From Protula sp. h YS-2021 (Eukaryota > Annelida > Polychaeta > Sabellida > Serpulidae), in assembly GCA_949752745.1 (NCBI GenBank), contig OX457027.1, forward strand, positions 90,479,720 through 90,543,719: a DNA stretch of 64,000 bases, read 5' to 3'. This document shows positions 30,646 to 42,011 of this stretch, piece by piece (the first letter of the stretch is position 1; every line of letters begins with the position of its first letter). The notes under the pieces were generated by a model. That model saw nothing but the letters and a program-made list of their open reading frames with translations, was not told where the DNA came from and made no database searches. Both the position numbers and the translations under genes were made by a program.

Positions 30646-30994
30646 CAAACATTTTTTTCCTGCGAATATGTGAGAAGCTCTAATCTAAGCTTTTTATATA
30701 TACGCGACCAGAATTCTAGATGAAAGACTCACAGCGTGGGTATCAATCGATCAAAGACCGACAACATGGGAATCAATACAAGCCATTTGAGAAGGAATGA
30801 CATTTTCCCACGCCGATTACCGACAAGTACCGAAACGTCAGTGCCAGAGAAAGCAACTAACTTCTCATTAGCAGCGACAACAAACGTGATGGTATGTGGG
30901 ACCTCCCTGGCCACTAAATTATAGCAAATTTAATTTTGAAACACATATTTCGTCGTGGTATATACATATTACGTGATGGTATGTGGGATTCCCC

Positions 30995-31245
30995 CACTCT
31001 CCCATGGGAAAATTTTGTGATTTTTTGCATATTTACACGTTTCAGACGATTCTGGACAACTTTGGTTTTTGGACCACCCCCCCCCCCCCCCGCTGGAAAA
31101 TTTTGTAATTTTTGCATATTTATCCGTTTCATACGTTTCTGAGCATTTTTGGACCCCCGTGGGAAAATATTTTATGATTTTTGCATATTTATCCGTTTCA
31201 GACGATTCTGTACATTTTTGGTTTCTTGACTGCCCCTCTCTTATT
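30995..31245 (-). repeat. ~95-bp G/C-rich array, reverse orientation, three units
   Basis: Units read, in reverse of those at 11.7 kb, TTTTTGCATATTTATCCGTT, TCAGACGATTCTG, a CATTTTTGG block and a C-run. CGTTTCAGACGATTCTG is the reverse complement of the core CAGAATCGTCTGAAACG. The array is located inside the mini-Polinton, ~350 bp from the left TIR. Confidence 0.8.
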
Positions 31246-31726
31246 TTAAGACATCTCCCTACGAAATTGGGAACTTGGAAATCAAATTGGCGCGAAAACC
31301 TAGGTGTTTAAAAGGACGTCTGAGAACACATTTCAGCATATCAGTTGAAGCATCAACGATGGCAGCCACTTCAATATGGGATAGACCAGTCCTCTGCCTT
31401 GTTTTACCGTATGGCAAGCATGTAAGGCATGGCAACTTCAACAGCACATAACTTTAAAACTACTTGACCTATTTGAACCATTCTTCCACTAAAATGTTCT
31501 GCAAGATTTTATCTTTGTGAAATGTAAATGATAGTTTCAATCGGATCTATATAGACTTTATGTTTGCTGAACTAACCATCTTTGAACTGTATAAACAGCG
31601 TAGGCAGATGCAGATATAAGGCATGTGCCAATATCACCAACTGCCGACATGTGATGTTTACTCACATGACAGCTGTAATGTGTCATGGTTCTTCCACTAT
31701 GTAGGATTGGAGAGGGCATACCATCT

Positions 31727-31976
31727 TTGTTGCTGTTGTTGTTATTGTTGTTGCCATTGTTGTTGTTGCCATTGTTGTTGGTGTTGCCATTGCTGTTGCT
31801 CTTGTTCTTGCCTATGTTGTTGTTGCTATTGTTGTTCCTGTTGTTGTTATTCTTGCCGTTGTTGTTATTGTTCTTGTTATTGTTGTTGCTGTTGTTGTTA
31901 TTGTTCTTGCCGTCGTTGCCTTTGTTGTTGCTGTTGTTATTGTTCCCGTTGTTGCTGTTGTTGTGGTTGTTGTCTT
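31727..31976. repeat. (TTG)n-rich trinucleotide tract inside mini-Polinton
   Basis: About 250 bp is almost entirely TTG with CCA, CTT and ATT interruptions. It gives long low-complexity frames (Leu or Cys on plus, Asn or Thr on minus). The frame entering the C2H2 gene reads through it, so a low-complexity leader is possible, but I treat it as a microsatellite. Confidence 0.85.
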
Positions 31977-32035
31977 CATATATATACATTCAAGGGCTTT
32001 TTTTGTCATTTGAAAAGTGGATGTAGAATCGAAAG

Positions 32036-32690
32036 GATGTACGAATGCAACATTTGTTCGAAATCTTACGACTGGCCACAAAGTCTTAGAAGGCATTTAA
32101 AGCAAGCACATGCTTCAGAAGTGAATGGAGAATGGGACATGGATATGGAAAACCCTATAAAAATGACCTTCACAGAAACTTTAGATTAGTCTTAAACGTC
32201 AAAGAGTCAACAGCGAAGAAGCTTTAGCCACGCAGTGTGGTGAGGATGCCAATGACAACAGTTCTGACAGCGAGTCAGAAACATGCTATGTTTGGCATGA
32301 TATGGTTCAAGAAGTATATAATGACCATGATGACAAATTTCAAGAAAAGGTTTTAGAATATGAAGAACAAGGGCTTAAAGATGCGCGTGAAAGAGCAAGT
32401 GATGACCGACCCGTTTATAAGCGTCGACTAAAACAACTGTTTATGAGACTATTAAAATATACCCAACGTCTAGAACAAAGCCAACATTATCAAACCATTT
32501 TAGAGGACTTTAATTACTTTGTTGATGAAAACATTACGAGTATTCAAAGGCATTAAAGGTAGCTATAAGGAAAAACAGTACATTCTTTGAAGAGCTTCTA
32601 GATGAGGAGGAGGAGGAAGATGACAGCAGTGACGAAAAAAGTGATATGGACAGTGAGGTTCAGCAAAGTGCAGCAGATGAAGAAAAATAG
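32036..32690 (+). pseudogene. C2H2 zinc-finger plus acidic-tail gene of the mini-Polinton
   Basis: The first block (to 32,189) has one classical finger, YECNICSKSYD...RRHLKQAH, with C-x2-C-x12-H-x4-H spacing. It is followed by acidic text and TAG. In a shifted frame, 32,210-32,556 continues with NSSDSESETCYVWHDMVQE and a Lys/Glu helical region; after TAA, 32,560-32,690 gives FFEELLDEEEEEDDSSDE. Two frame breaks imply a pseudogene or a short intron. Genes with a finger and an acidic tail are found in Polinton-type elements, but I cannot give a function. The other copy at 52,577 differs by Pro/Arg in the finger loop and a 1-nt indel near the end. Confidence 0.55.
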
Positions 32691-32824
32691 ACTTATTTGA
32701 CTAATCTTTATAATAAAGACTTTGTAAATCAGCAAATGTTGTAATATTTCATTAGCTTAAGCGTTGTGTATTAAAATGTACCAATAAACTGTTCAATAGA
32801 TGTCTTGCTTTTGATGTTTAACAT

Positions 32825-33140
32825 ATGAAGTCGCACGAAGCTAAGGCCTCTGGCGCGGTGTTAATTCACCCGCAAAGCATATAACATATATATCATATAT
32901 TATGTATTGTAATTAAGTATTTTATTATTATGTGTTATAGTCAAGTATTGTATGAGAAAAATAAAAGCTTAAAAGCATCATATATGTTTGTTTTTTTATT
33001 TTATTTTATTGAATATCACAAATTATTACAATTATGATAAACACCAAATTAAAATATTGACATTTATTGAGAATAAAAACAAAAATATTTCAAATACATT
33101 TCAAATAAATATAGATATCATAAATGTTATCACCCCGTTT
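32825..33140. other. Convergent-region block shared with the larger Polinton
   Basis: Ordered matches to 8,975-9,790 include GGCG(C)GGTGTTAATTCACC, TATATCATATATTA, ATAGTCAAGTATTGTATGAG, GAGAATAAAAAC and ATGTTATCACCC. It shows that the mini element descends from a Polinton of the same lineage by deletion. Confidence 0.65.
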
Positions 33141-33154
33141 TATAAATGTCTTGT

Positions 33155-33590
33155 GGGCTGGTCACGTCTTTGAAAGGGCTGGCCATTCGAGCACATCTTT
33201 GAATGAGCTGGTCATTTGAACACATCTTCGAATGGGCTTGTCAATCGAACACATATTTGAATGACGCGCTCTTCCCACATAATCAAGCAAAGAAAAATAT
33301 ATATAACAAATAAACATACATAGCAAAGAATTTCGCTTACCTCAAATTTTCACTTCCCATCTTCCAACAACACCGTCACTTCCTCTTCACACACAATTTC
33401 CTTATAAAAGGAGGCGGTGCTGTGGTAGAACTATCGCTGTCTAGGGTGGGTCTAACATAGTATGTCCTGGGGGATCTGATGATTGATGATCGACAGACGG
33501 TATTAGGGTTAGGGGCAGGGCTTAATAACGTCACGTGATTGATGACCTAAAGATGATTGACTGCAGTAGAACACCCACTTTCCCCCTACT
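33155..33590 (-). repeat. Right terminal inverted repeat of mini-Polinton
   Basis: The reverse complement of the left arm. It holds three or four units of GGCCATTCGAGCACATCTTT type, AATTTCGCTTACCTCAAATT, TTATAAAAGGAGGCGGT, GATTAGGG-type TTAGGG, CGTCACGTGATTGATGA and the CAGTAGAACACCCAC end. It extends to about CCCCCTACT at 33,590. Confidence 0.8.
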
Positions 33591-35084
33591 GGTAGTGTTT
33601 TCAAATAAATTTCATGCGTTTAGTAACAGTCGGCAAATATTTAAAACAATTGAACCGCAACAATTATATTCTGTTATGCAATCATTTATACAAGAACGAG
33701 TAGTTTTATATTATCTATGGCGCATCCCTGCTCAAGTGAATCAAACACTGCGTGAAATTAAGAGCTTTCCCCTTTCTCACCTACGGCACACAAGTGAAAA
33801 GCTTGTACTTTAAACGAAGATTTGTAATCATAATGCTTCTTAACCAAAATAACCAAGCAAATCCAACTAGGCACTCCGGCCAAAGAAGAAAGCTTATCAA
33901 ATTATGAGATATGTAAGGCTTGTCTCTTGACCCACTGCTTTGGTATTATTGTGAAGTCCAGAGTTTTTTAATATTTAGCGTGCTGCTATTCTTTATTTTC
34001 AGAGGTTCTTATCTTCTTACTTTTCATCAACCCCAAAATTATCAATTTCCCCCCACTCCCAAAAAAGAGTAATAATAGTTAATTCGTCTTGATGCTGCCC
34101 TAATACGTTATAGCTGCGTTATTATTGGATTGCGTAATCAGCAGTAAACAGAAGCATTTCTTTATGTCGGTGCAACAATATCTATCGAGGGTGTAAATGT
34201 GATGTAAAGACCTGTGCACATCATTTACACTGTGTTTTAATTAACTGATTTGGAATATTTAAGTAATATCTTCGGGGTGATTGCACAGATCGCGAACATT
34301 TTAACGGTCAAACACTAGGTATGCTCAAGAAGTAAGCAGCAACCAATGATGTTAACCATTGCATTGACGAAGCAAGCTTATCTTATTTAAATAATAAATA
34401 AGTAACGTTTATTTTTCGCGGTTGAAATGTTGTTATGAAAACATTTAAGTCTCATTTAATCCTACATGCCATCAACAATTTTCGACCATTCTTTGATCTG
34501 CATAGTAGCTGTTGTATATCTGTGAAGAGAATAGGAAATATTAGTAAATATGATAACACTGTAAATGAATATTTCAAAAATATTTACAAAAAAGTACAAA
34601 TATTAAACATTATAAATTGTAAATCGTTTTAAGTAGTGTCATAATTAAAAATTTGAGCTTAAATGCATAATGCATAAATTTATAATTTATAATAAATTTA
34701 TAATTTATGATTTAAAAGGCCGATCCTTTTCTAATTGCTTCTCTTACTGTATTGATGAACCGTATCATACATATTGCGGGTATATGAAATGTATTTTGAA
34801 TGCATTTTGAAAAATTTGAAAAATAGATATCGGCAAGTTTCCTTGACTGTGATTCAAGTTGGTTTTCTATCAATGTTCAAGTCTATAAGAACAAAATATC
34901 AAACAAACTTTGTCTGTTTAATGTAAAGGCTAAAGTTATCCGTGTATTATGTTGTTTTACTAGTGATTTAAGGTCTGACCGTTATTAAGCTACGTTATTT
35001 CTCAGCCCTCTTTATCTAAAAATTTGAATGATAAACAAAGATTACACGAAGAACCGTAAAAGCGAAAGAAACCTGTTTGTTCAC
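33591..35084. other. AT-rich intergenic stretch, no gene supported
   Basis: The only frames of note are 33,535-33,813 (overlapping the TIR end, Phe/Gln-rich) and 34,435-34,632 (65 codons, Ile/Asn-rich). Neither shows a recognisable domain. A short palindrome ATAAATTTATAATTTATAAT is at ~34,674-34,700. Confidence 0.45.
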
Positions 35085-36985
35085 TCCCCGAATAACACTG
35101 ACTGAAGAGAGATGTACAAAGCAGCGACATGTAAATAACAGTTCGAAATCTTTGATGCAAAATTGACACTACTGATCAATATGCAGTTTCCAGTTAAAGA
35201 AATCAAGCCCCATGAAAGAGATAAACCATGGATAACACCGGGATTTAAGTCCTTAATAAGGCGAAGAGAACAACTGATGCCAAAGGGAGACAATACGCAA
35301 TACAGAAAGGTCAGAAACATAATTAACCGAACAAATAAAAACCTGCGAAAATCCTTCTTTGCCTCCAATATGCGAAACCTCACAGAAAGTGAGTCAAAAC
35401 AGTGGTGGAAACGAATTAAAGAAGTAACTGGGCTCGAAAAGCATGAACAAACAAAAATTTTCTACAGTCTAGCAAACGAAAACTCCGAAGGAAACCTACT
35501 GACTTTAGCTAACCAAATCAACACCTTCTTCCAAAGCATTTCAGCCGACCTTCCTCCTCTACCCGGCCTCAATCGTTACTCCAGCATGGATTCCGCAGTA
35601 CCTGACGAATATCTCGTATCAGTTGAGGCAACAGTTGCACCAATCCCACAAAAGTCCCCCCCCCCCAAATCAATAGAATCCGACATACCCCCAACATCAC
35701 TAACGTCACTATTGGCAAAGGAACTTGAACGAATTGTTATCAAAATTTATCACAAATCGATGAAGCAAGAAGAAGCAAACGACCTTCAATTTCGCAGTAA
35801 AAAGGGTGTATTTACTACACATATGCTGGTTGAGGTGTTACACGATTGGTACAAGGCATCAGACGAAGGAAACGACGTCAGAATAAAATTTTTCTCGACT
35901 ACGCTAAAGCATTCGACAGGATCAACCACAACATATTACTACAAAAGATGGAAGCTATGAAAACACCACAAACAGTTTTAAAGTGGTTAACATCATTTCT
36001 TACCAACAGAATGCAACAAGTTACAAGCTACCCATCATGTTCAGTGCACATAAAAGGGGAAGTACCTAAAGGAGCATTATGGGGAATGGAGTGCTATTGT
36101 GCCATGATAAATGACCTTAAATCAACACTGCCACTATATAAATACGTAGAAGTTAGTACATTCTACCAAATTCTTAAAAACTCGAAAAGTCGTAATCTGA
36201 CTATACAAGAAGCTTTAAAACGTATAGTTCAGTGGAATACAAACAACGACATGAGAATTAACCCTAGAAAGACTAAGGAAATGATTATAACCTTTGGCAA
36301 ACATTAACAGGACGAAATGCTAGAACCTCTACAAATCGCAAACTCACGATCCAGGTCACGATCCAAGACGACCTCAAATGAGATAGCCATATAGAGTCTA
36401 TAACGAAGAAAGCGCCAATCAAATTGTTCTTACTATCGCACCTGAAGAGATTGGGGGCAGACAAAGACGACTTACACAACTTTTACAAAGTTGTTTTAAG
36501 ATCCCAGCTTGAATACGCAGTACCAGCATGGGGAACAAGTATTGCGAATGAACAAATAAAAAATCTAGAACATCTACAGAAAAGAGCCCTACATATTATC
36601 AACCCACAACTAACATATGACCAGTCATTGCTACTACCCAACCTCACAACACTAGAGGAAAGAGGAAGAGACATCTGCAAAAAATTCTTCAGTAAAATTC
36701 AAGCTAGCAACGACAAAATAAATAAATTTCTGCCAAGTCTCAGACAGTCGTCGTACGCATTAGGACTGCGAAACAATACCCAGTCCCAAATGTAAACACA
36801 ACACGATACCAAAATTCTTTCATCCCCTTCTCGCTGTTTAACTTTCAGTGACTATATATTTTTAGCCTATAGAAATCTCGATGGGAAAGACATTGAAAAA
36901 TTCCTATAGCTTAAACAATAATGAATACCGAACAACTAACAACAAGAACAATAGCTAACAATAGATAAATTGAAATATTTATCTA
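35085..36985 (+). mobile_element. Dead Jockey/CR1-like non-LTR retrotransposon, copy 1
   Basis: A 5'-truncated reverse transcriptase. It runs from a DKPWITPGFKSLIRRRE segment (linker after the endonuclease), through FRSKKGVFTTHMLVE (RT fingers) and LDYAKAFDRINH (motif A, frameshifted at ~35,885), to the thumb (KTKEMIITFGKH, SQLEYAVPAWG). The catalytic Tyr-x-Asp-Asp box is lost: it reads YVEVST near 36,148. A ~167-bp deletion near 35,628 removes the segment around the family KARGPD motif. A Trp codon at ~35,100 is TGA. The probable end is ~36,985 in a TAAATTGAAATATTTATC-type tail. The endonuclease is absent. Confidence 0.8.
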
Positions 36986-37162
36986 CACACCACAAATATA
37001 GTGCACACACAGTCCAAGCGCAATAAGATTTTTCTTGAAAACGAGGTTGTCTATTTCCGGTTCAGAAAGGTCATCGCCAAGATTGGGGTACTGTTTGTGG
37101 AGGAGAACCCTTAGAAGTTTTAGCTTTTCAAACCTTGCGAAAGCTTTAAAACAAAATTAAAA

Positions 37163-40100
37163 ATGGCAAAAGATGCTATAGATGATCGGCTGTTTGAGCA
37201 GCTGTTGTCGTGTATAAATCAGGTATATTTCTGCTGTAATGCGGTGGTAACTAAGCAAGCCATTTCTAAAACATCATATTATCGTCTAGCTGTAATATGA
37301 AACAGTGTTTTTCCTGTTCGCTATGCGACAAGTAAACAGTGGCCATGGGAATTAATGTCGTAAGCTTCTCACTGTCTGGTTCATTTTTTACAAGTTGCTT
37401 AAAATTTTAATGTTCCTTGCCTCGTAAACGAAATCTTGTTAAACGCGTACCAAATGGCAGAACAACCAATTCATAATCTATCCTGCCCGCAAAAACTTAT
37501 TTTTATTTTGTTTGGGCCAGGACTGTCTGCGGAAATGGGGTCGGAAACAAAAATGAAACAACAGATTTTAGAATTACAAGATGTTTACTCACGTTTCTGT
37601 CCCAAATAAGTGAGACATAGAAAAGTAAACCTTCTTTCCTGCCTGGAGTTGCCCGATTGATATGGCCCTCTGGACGGTTGTAAGGCATTTTGGCATTTCT
37701 CCCAGTATACATTCAACATTAGTGACAGCTTCAATTTTGTTCTTTTGGCCATGTTTACACTTGTTCATAATATTGTTCAATTTGCTTTTGAAATGATTGA
37801 AATAGTCACACCTTCAAACAAAGCGACATTAGTCCCAGTGGACCCTATTTGTCTTCCTAGGTCAGAAAGGGTCACAGAAAGGGTCACAGTTCCTGTAATA
37901 GAAATGGCCACTGATCTCAACTATCGAGGCTATAGATCTTTTGGCGCATGTTTCAATTTCGGGCCAAGGCGGTGTCTATTTCGGCCAATCCACCCAAGCA
38001 AACTATGGGTAGCACCAGATTGTGTGAGCGTATCTTGTCGATGGCAGGGTGCCTGACAGTCACTCGAAATGTGTTGTTTGAATTCTTCATGGGACTGGGT
38101 CACCATCCTAGTAAGCCGATCAGACGTTAAATCCGATCTTCTGTTTAAGGTTCGCAGTTTTGCCTGCATGTAATCGAACGAGTACGGCCAAAATCCAGGG
38201 TGCAGAGCAGAATAACTTGGCTTAATTTCCTTTTAAATGCATTGAAGCGCATTTTAACCAATTCAGAGTCCATTTCAACCTTTCAGACTTACAAATATTA
38301 TAATTCCTACAATTTTAAAGTCCAAAAAATGTTTAATTTATTTGTTGTTTCAGGAAACGGGATCCTCTGAAAAGAAGTTGGAAATTTTATTCAGATCAAG
38401 AGGATTTTTCAGTGCTTTACAAGTGAGTCTTAGTAGATTGTTATCTCATGTAATCGTTGCTGAAGGAATATATCTGTGACGATGTGTTCAGAATCACCGA
38501 ATGAGCACCACGTTTTTTTTGGGAGGGTGGAGGCGGTATTTTTTGTGTGAGTTTCATGTTAATTGTGTTACACCTTACAACGTATCAGTTATGATCGTCC
38601 GCCAGAAATGTTGACCCTCTGAAATTTTGTTTTCGCACGAAGGTACTGTAATTCCCTGATTAATTATAAGAGATTATAAATAGGTATTGTCGGTGAATAT
38701 TGCACTCCACCAACTGCCATAAATTTCGGATATAATTTTTAATTGTTATATCCCTGCAGCATGTGTGTTCTCTGAGACTGACGTCGTGCATTTACAAGGG
38801 TGTTTCTGTAATCGCATGCTTAGTAGTCTAGCACTAAGCCGTTTTGTATTGTCTTGGACTCAGCTTGTGCTGCGAACTGAGCAGTCCACCCTTTTGGAGC
38901 TATTCCCCATGAGTGTAGCAGTATTTATGAACACATACTTATGTATACATACATATATGTATACATACGCCGCTGTGTATTGCATTTGAGCTCAGTGAAA
39001 AATGAACGATATTTGCGAAAAAAAAAACAATCAAGTAACTACAACTGAAATGAAAAGACCAGTTTTTAGGTCTCAACCCTTCGGATTGGGGCCTATAGGT
39101 TTGGGGTGTCCGTCCGTCTTTCCGTCATCGCTTTATACCCCTATGAATTTGGGGGGTCGTTGGGGCCTGCTTGTGTTTCACAAATACTTGCTTTTTTTTT
39201 TGAAAGGGATGGTCGAAAGCCTCAGTGGGCGTTAATTTTGGGTTCCGTGATAGGTGATCTAACCCACCGCATTCGTTTAGCGTCAATCCCCTGCATTTCA
39301 CCTCGAGCTGGGGTCGAGACCTTGGGATTACCAGACCAACGCTCTAACCAAGTGAGCTAACCGTCACCCCCTTTCATAATTGTCCTCTTTTGCGCCTCCG
39401 ACAGAACAAAAGTGAAAACTTTTCGAAAGGCGTTGCTGCCCGGATGAACAAAAACACCTGATGGATGCGGAGATGATGTCATTGTGCGGAGGACCAGACC
39501 AAATGTATTTTTTTGCAAAACCCAAGCCATGCCTGTTTTTGACACTATGAGAGCACATGCCTCTGACGTAAAGTACATCAAGGCTTCTGTACAGGGCCGC
39601 TGTACGTGGATGCTCCATTTCCCGCCTCCTCCGGTCTTTTTTTCCTTATTGACATACTCTCTGGATGTCGCCCCACCCCTGCTGGTACATTTGTTTGCTG
39701 CTGCAGAATGATGTATACATATACTGGTGTACTGATTACTCGTGTAGTGATTACCCGTGCACTGATTGCTCGTATACTGATTGCTCGTATACTGATTACT
39801 CGTTTACTGATTACTCGTTTACTGATTACGATGTTTGTGTCTTTCAGGCGTCGAGACTTCTCTATGCGTTTGGAATTCCCTCCGACAAAGTGCGAGCAAT
39901 CCAAGTTTTGGAGCCAGTAAGTCAAATGGATTGTTAGTTTACTTTGTTTACTGTGTTGCCGTGGTAAATCTAGGAGAAAGTAAAGGGATTAAAAGAATCC
40001 ACTCAAGGTTATGAAGCAATTATTTGGGCGGTAATTCAAAACAAACTCTGGGAAAACAATGTACTGCATGTAATAATATTTTTAAAACAATAATTTGGAA

Positions 40101-42011
40101 GCGACACGAAGTTACGTAACTGGATAAAGTGAAATTTTTGAAACTAAGTACAATGTTTTCAGCGACTTTGCCGAATGACGTGCAGCGAAGCACGTGACGT
40201 CATCGGAGCGTGCAGCATACATAACGATAAGCTTAAAGTTCTACATTGTGTGAAGAGGTAAGCCTTCAAGCGAGAACAAAAGATTTAGTATTTTTGATAA
40301 CCAGGATTTTTGGTTGTCAGATGTTTTTTTTTTCTTTTTGGAGACTGAAAAAAAAATCGGCGAGAAATGACTTATTAACCCTGTTAGCTAGCGGAAGTTA
40401 TACACATAAGTGTTAGTGTTCACGGAGACGCAACTTTCAAGCAATTTCGAGTTTTAGACTTGGTGGCCGTAGTCACGGTAGTGTCTGTAACCTATCCTGA
40501 GTAGGAATTAGTTCTCACAATGTTATCATCTAGTACAGCGTGTTGTATACGGATTGTTATGTACTTGCGTTACCAAGCAACAGCAAGGGAATTCGTTAGA
40601 ACAACGATAAGACATCGTCAAGAAACGGTGTTATACATAATGTTTTCACAAACTTGCAGATATCTGACGGATAATCTCACGCGGGAAGGACAGGAGCAAA
40701 TCCTGGGAGCTTTCCCATTTGAGAACGACAAAATGCAAGCCATGTCTATTCTCAACACGGTAAGAATAAAAAATTACAGGACAGGTGGTCGTAAATGCTG
40801 TAACCTGATTGGTCAATTTCCAAGCCATTAATTTTTCAATATTTATTGGGAACGCAAATCTTGACTACATTGTAGTTGTTTGTAATCAAAAGTTAGATCA
40901 TGTGAATAAAGCATTTATATTGGTTTATTACGTGCTGTAATTTGCAAGCAGTTACGAAATCATTGACATAAAGGTCAACATAATGTTATTCTTCATTAAT
41001 GTTTCATGCTGACTCGGATTGAGTCAGTATCTGGTAAGTGTTGACGTACAGTACGATGTTGACTCGGATTGAGTCAGTATCTGGTAAGTGTTGACGTTCA
41101 GTACGATGTTGACTCGGATGGAGTCAGTATCTGGAAAGTGTTGACGTATAGTGTTGGCGTACGCCAATATCTTTATCACTCTTTTTACAGTTATTGATGT
41201 CACTTTGCTTGTGTGGCCATGTTTATGTGACTTTTGTGTGTGACCTTGATCATGACGTTGTCTGTTGCCGCGTGTGGCGTGCAGGTGCGCTCTGACGTGA
41301 CGGACGCGGTGCCGGCGGGCGGTCACCAGGGCTACGCGGCGTTGGGCGGCTTGTACACGCAGTGCCGGCCCCTCGTGCCGCACCTCTACGGCAGCGTGGA
41401 TGATCAGTGGCAGCAGGCGCCGGTGAGCCAACGCCCGCCCCACTTAGTATAGAAAAACAGCACAGCAAAAAAAAAAACAAAAAAACAGCACAGTAAAGAA
41501 TAGTTATCGTGACGGTTGCGTCTCGGAAATCGATAACGTACGTGGATTAGCCTAATGGCTTTACATGTTTTCGTAGTACAGTTGCCATGGGAAACTGACA
41601 GAATTGAGTACTGAAATAGTAAATTAAAACAACAAAGAAAGAATTCAAGTAAATGGAGCCTATGATTTGAAAAAAAAAAAAAACTGGTGAAATAATAGAA
41701 GTAAATAACCGTAATATTAAATTGAGTGAGTACTGTTGACGTCGTTGGGTGCGGTTTTCTAGGGTCACGGCGCCATACAGATCCCTGTACACGCGCAGCA
41801 GGGCGTCGTGCCGTCCATGTACACGGGCCATCCGACGTACGCCTATCCGCCGGGCCGAGACTACGCCACCGATCGCAGCTACCCGGGCAACGCCATGTAC
41901 GATGACGTCACGTGCGGGCCGTGCGAGCCGGGTGCCCAGTATTACCCCGCGGGCGCGCCACCGCTCAACATGCACCAGGGCGGCGCGCACGCCACGGGAT
42001 TTACCGCCTAG
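37163..42011 (+). CDS. DUF4476-repeat protein with Tyr/Pro/Gly-rich tail, copy 1 (7 exons, 259 aa)
   Basis: Exons: 37,163-37,222; 38,354-38,422; 39,848-39,916; 40,163-40,257; 40,660-40,759; 41,285-41,422; 41,763-42,011. All introns are GT-AG and phases join into one frame of 260 codons. Residues ~28-66 (KKLEILFRSRGFFSALQ, then LLYAFGIPSDKVRAIQVL) and two further repeats (NDKLKVLHCVKR; ILGAFPFENDKMQAMSILN, ending ~residue 131) have the helical pattern of DUF4476: a four-helix unit with an (S/N)DK(V/L/M) turn and a hydrophobic ALxxL end. Residues ~132-259 are rich in Tyr, Gly, Pro, Ala and His, probably disordered. There is no signal peptide or membrane segment. The molecular function of DUF4476 is not known. 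GC-rich exons 6-7 contrast with AT-rich introns. Confidence 0.8.
37500..38170 (-). other. Minus-strand open segments in intron 1, possible old element
   Basis: A 63-codon frame (37,780-37,589) ends at an ACAGAAAC|GTGAGTAAAC donor-like site. A 79-codon frame (38,169-37,930) overlaps the dispersed repeat arm at 37,830-37,960. I recognise no domain. They may be remnants of a transposon carrying the repeat seen at 13.3 kb. Both copies of the duplication keep the frames. Confidence 0.25.
37830..37960. repeat. Copy of the 13.3-kb foldback arm
   Basis: TAGTCCCAGTG(G)ACCCT, CTTCCTAGGTCAGAAAGGGT, CACAGTTCCTG(T)AATAGAAA and GATCTCAACT match 13,268-13,385. An 11-base GGTCACAGAAA segment is duplicated here. 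It is located in intron 1 of the DUF4476 gene. Confidence 0.75.
39190..39372 (-). mobile_element. tRNA-derived SINE, copy 1
   Basis: On the minus strand the element starts with a tRNA-like head. GGGGGTGACGGTTAGCTCAC has an A-box-like TAGCTCACTTGG, followed by TTAGAGCG, an anticodon-arm-like TGGTCTGGTAAT and a degenerate B box (GGTCTCGACCCC). A ~100-base body and a terminal A tract (9-10 A on the minus strand) follow. The head is closest to tRNA-Thr (GGT in the anticodon position). The anticodon stem is imperfect and the 3' acceptor stem is missing, so it is a SINE, not a tRNA gene. The other copy has a longer A tail. Confidence 0.65.
39733..39829 (+). repeat. 15-bp array with branch-point-like TACTGAT, upstream of exon 3
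   Basis: Six to seven units of GATTACTCGTATACT type end 19 bp before the exon 3 acceptor (TTTCAG at 39,842-39,847). Each unit creates TACTGATT, a good match to the metazoan branch-point consensus (yUnAy). The repeats thus multiply potential branch points within ~115 nt of the acceptor. They are conserved in the second copy. Confidence 0.8.
41010..41150 (+). repeat. ~51-bp array containing donor-like GGTAAGTG, intron 5
   Basis: Three units of GACTCGGATTGAGTCAGTAT followed by CTGGTAAGTGTTGACGT lie in intron 5 of the DUF4476 gene. Two units carry a strong 5' splice-site match (CTGGTAAGTG) and the third is CTGGAAAGTG. The second duplication copy has only two units, so the unit number is variable. 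Confidence 0.85.

Larger units (their letters stand above)
30127..33590. mobile_element. 3.46-kb internally deleted Polinton with long TIRs, copy 1
   Basis: Long inverted termini bound the element. The left outer end GTGGGTGTTCTACTGCAGTC is repeated as its reverse complement at the right outer end (GACTGCAGTAGAACACCCAC). The inverted homology runs inward ~440-520 bp. Inside are a C2H2/acidic protein gene and a region matching the convergent intergenic part of the larger Polinton at 8.9-9.8 kb. There are no polymerase, integrase or capsid genes, so it would depend on other elements. A 6-bp target duplication is not obvious at either edge. Confidence 0.75.

Noticed and set aside
31623..32026. 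Long frames of poly-Leu, poly-Cys (plus) and poly-Asn/Thr (minus) over the TTG tract, twice in the window
   Set aside because: Low-complexity translation of a trinucleotide repeat; only the downstream C2H2 part is protein-like.
30121..33596. 6-bp target duplication of the mini-Polinton
   Set aside because: Flanks AATGGC and GGTAGT do not match, and shifting the boundary by a few bases gave no convincing repeat.
39240..39372. Functional tRNA-Thr gene on the minus strand
   Set aside because: The anticodon stem is mismatched, the B box is degenerate and no acceptor stem closes; an A tail shows it is a SINE.
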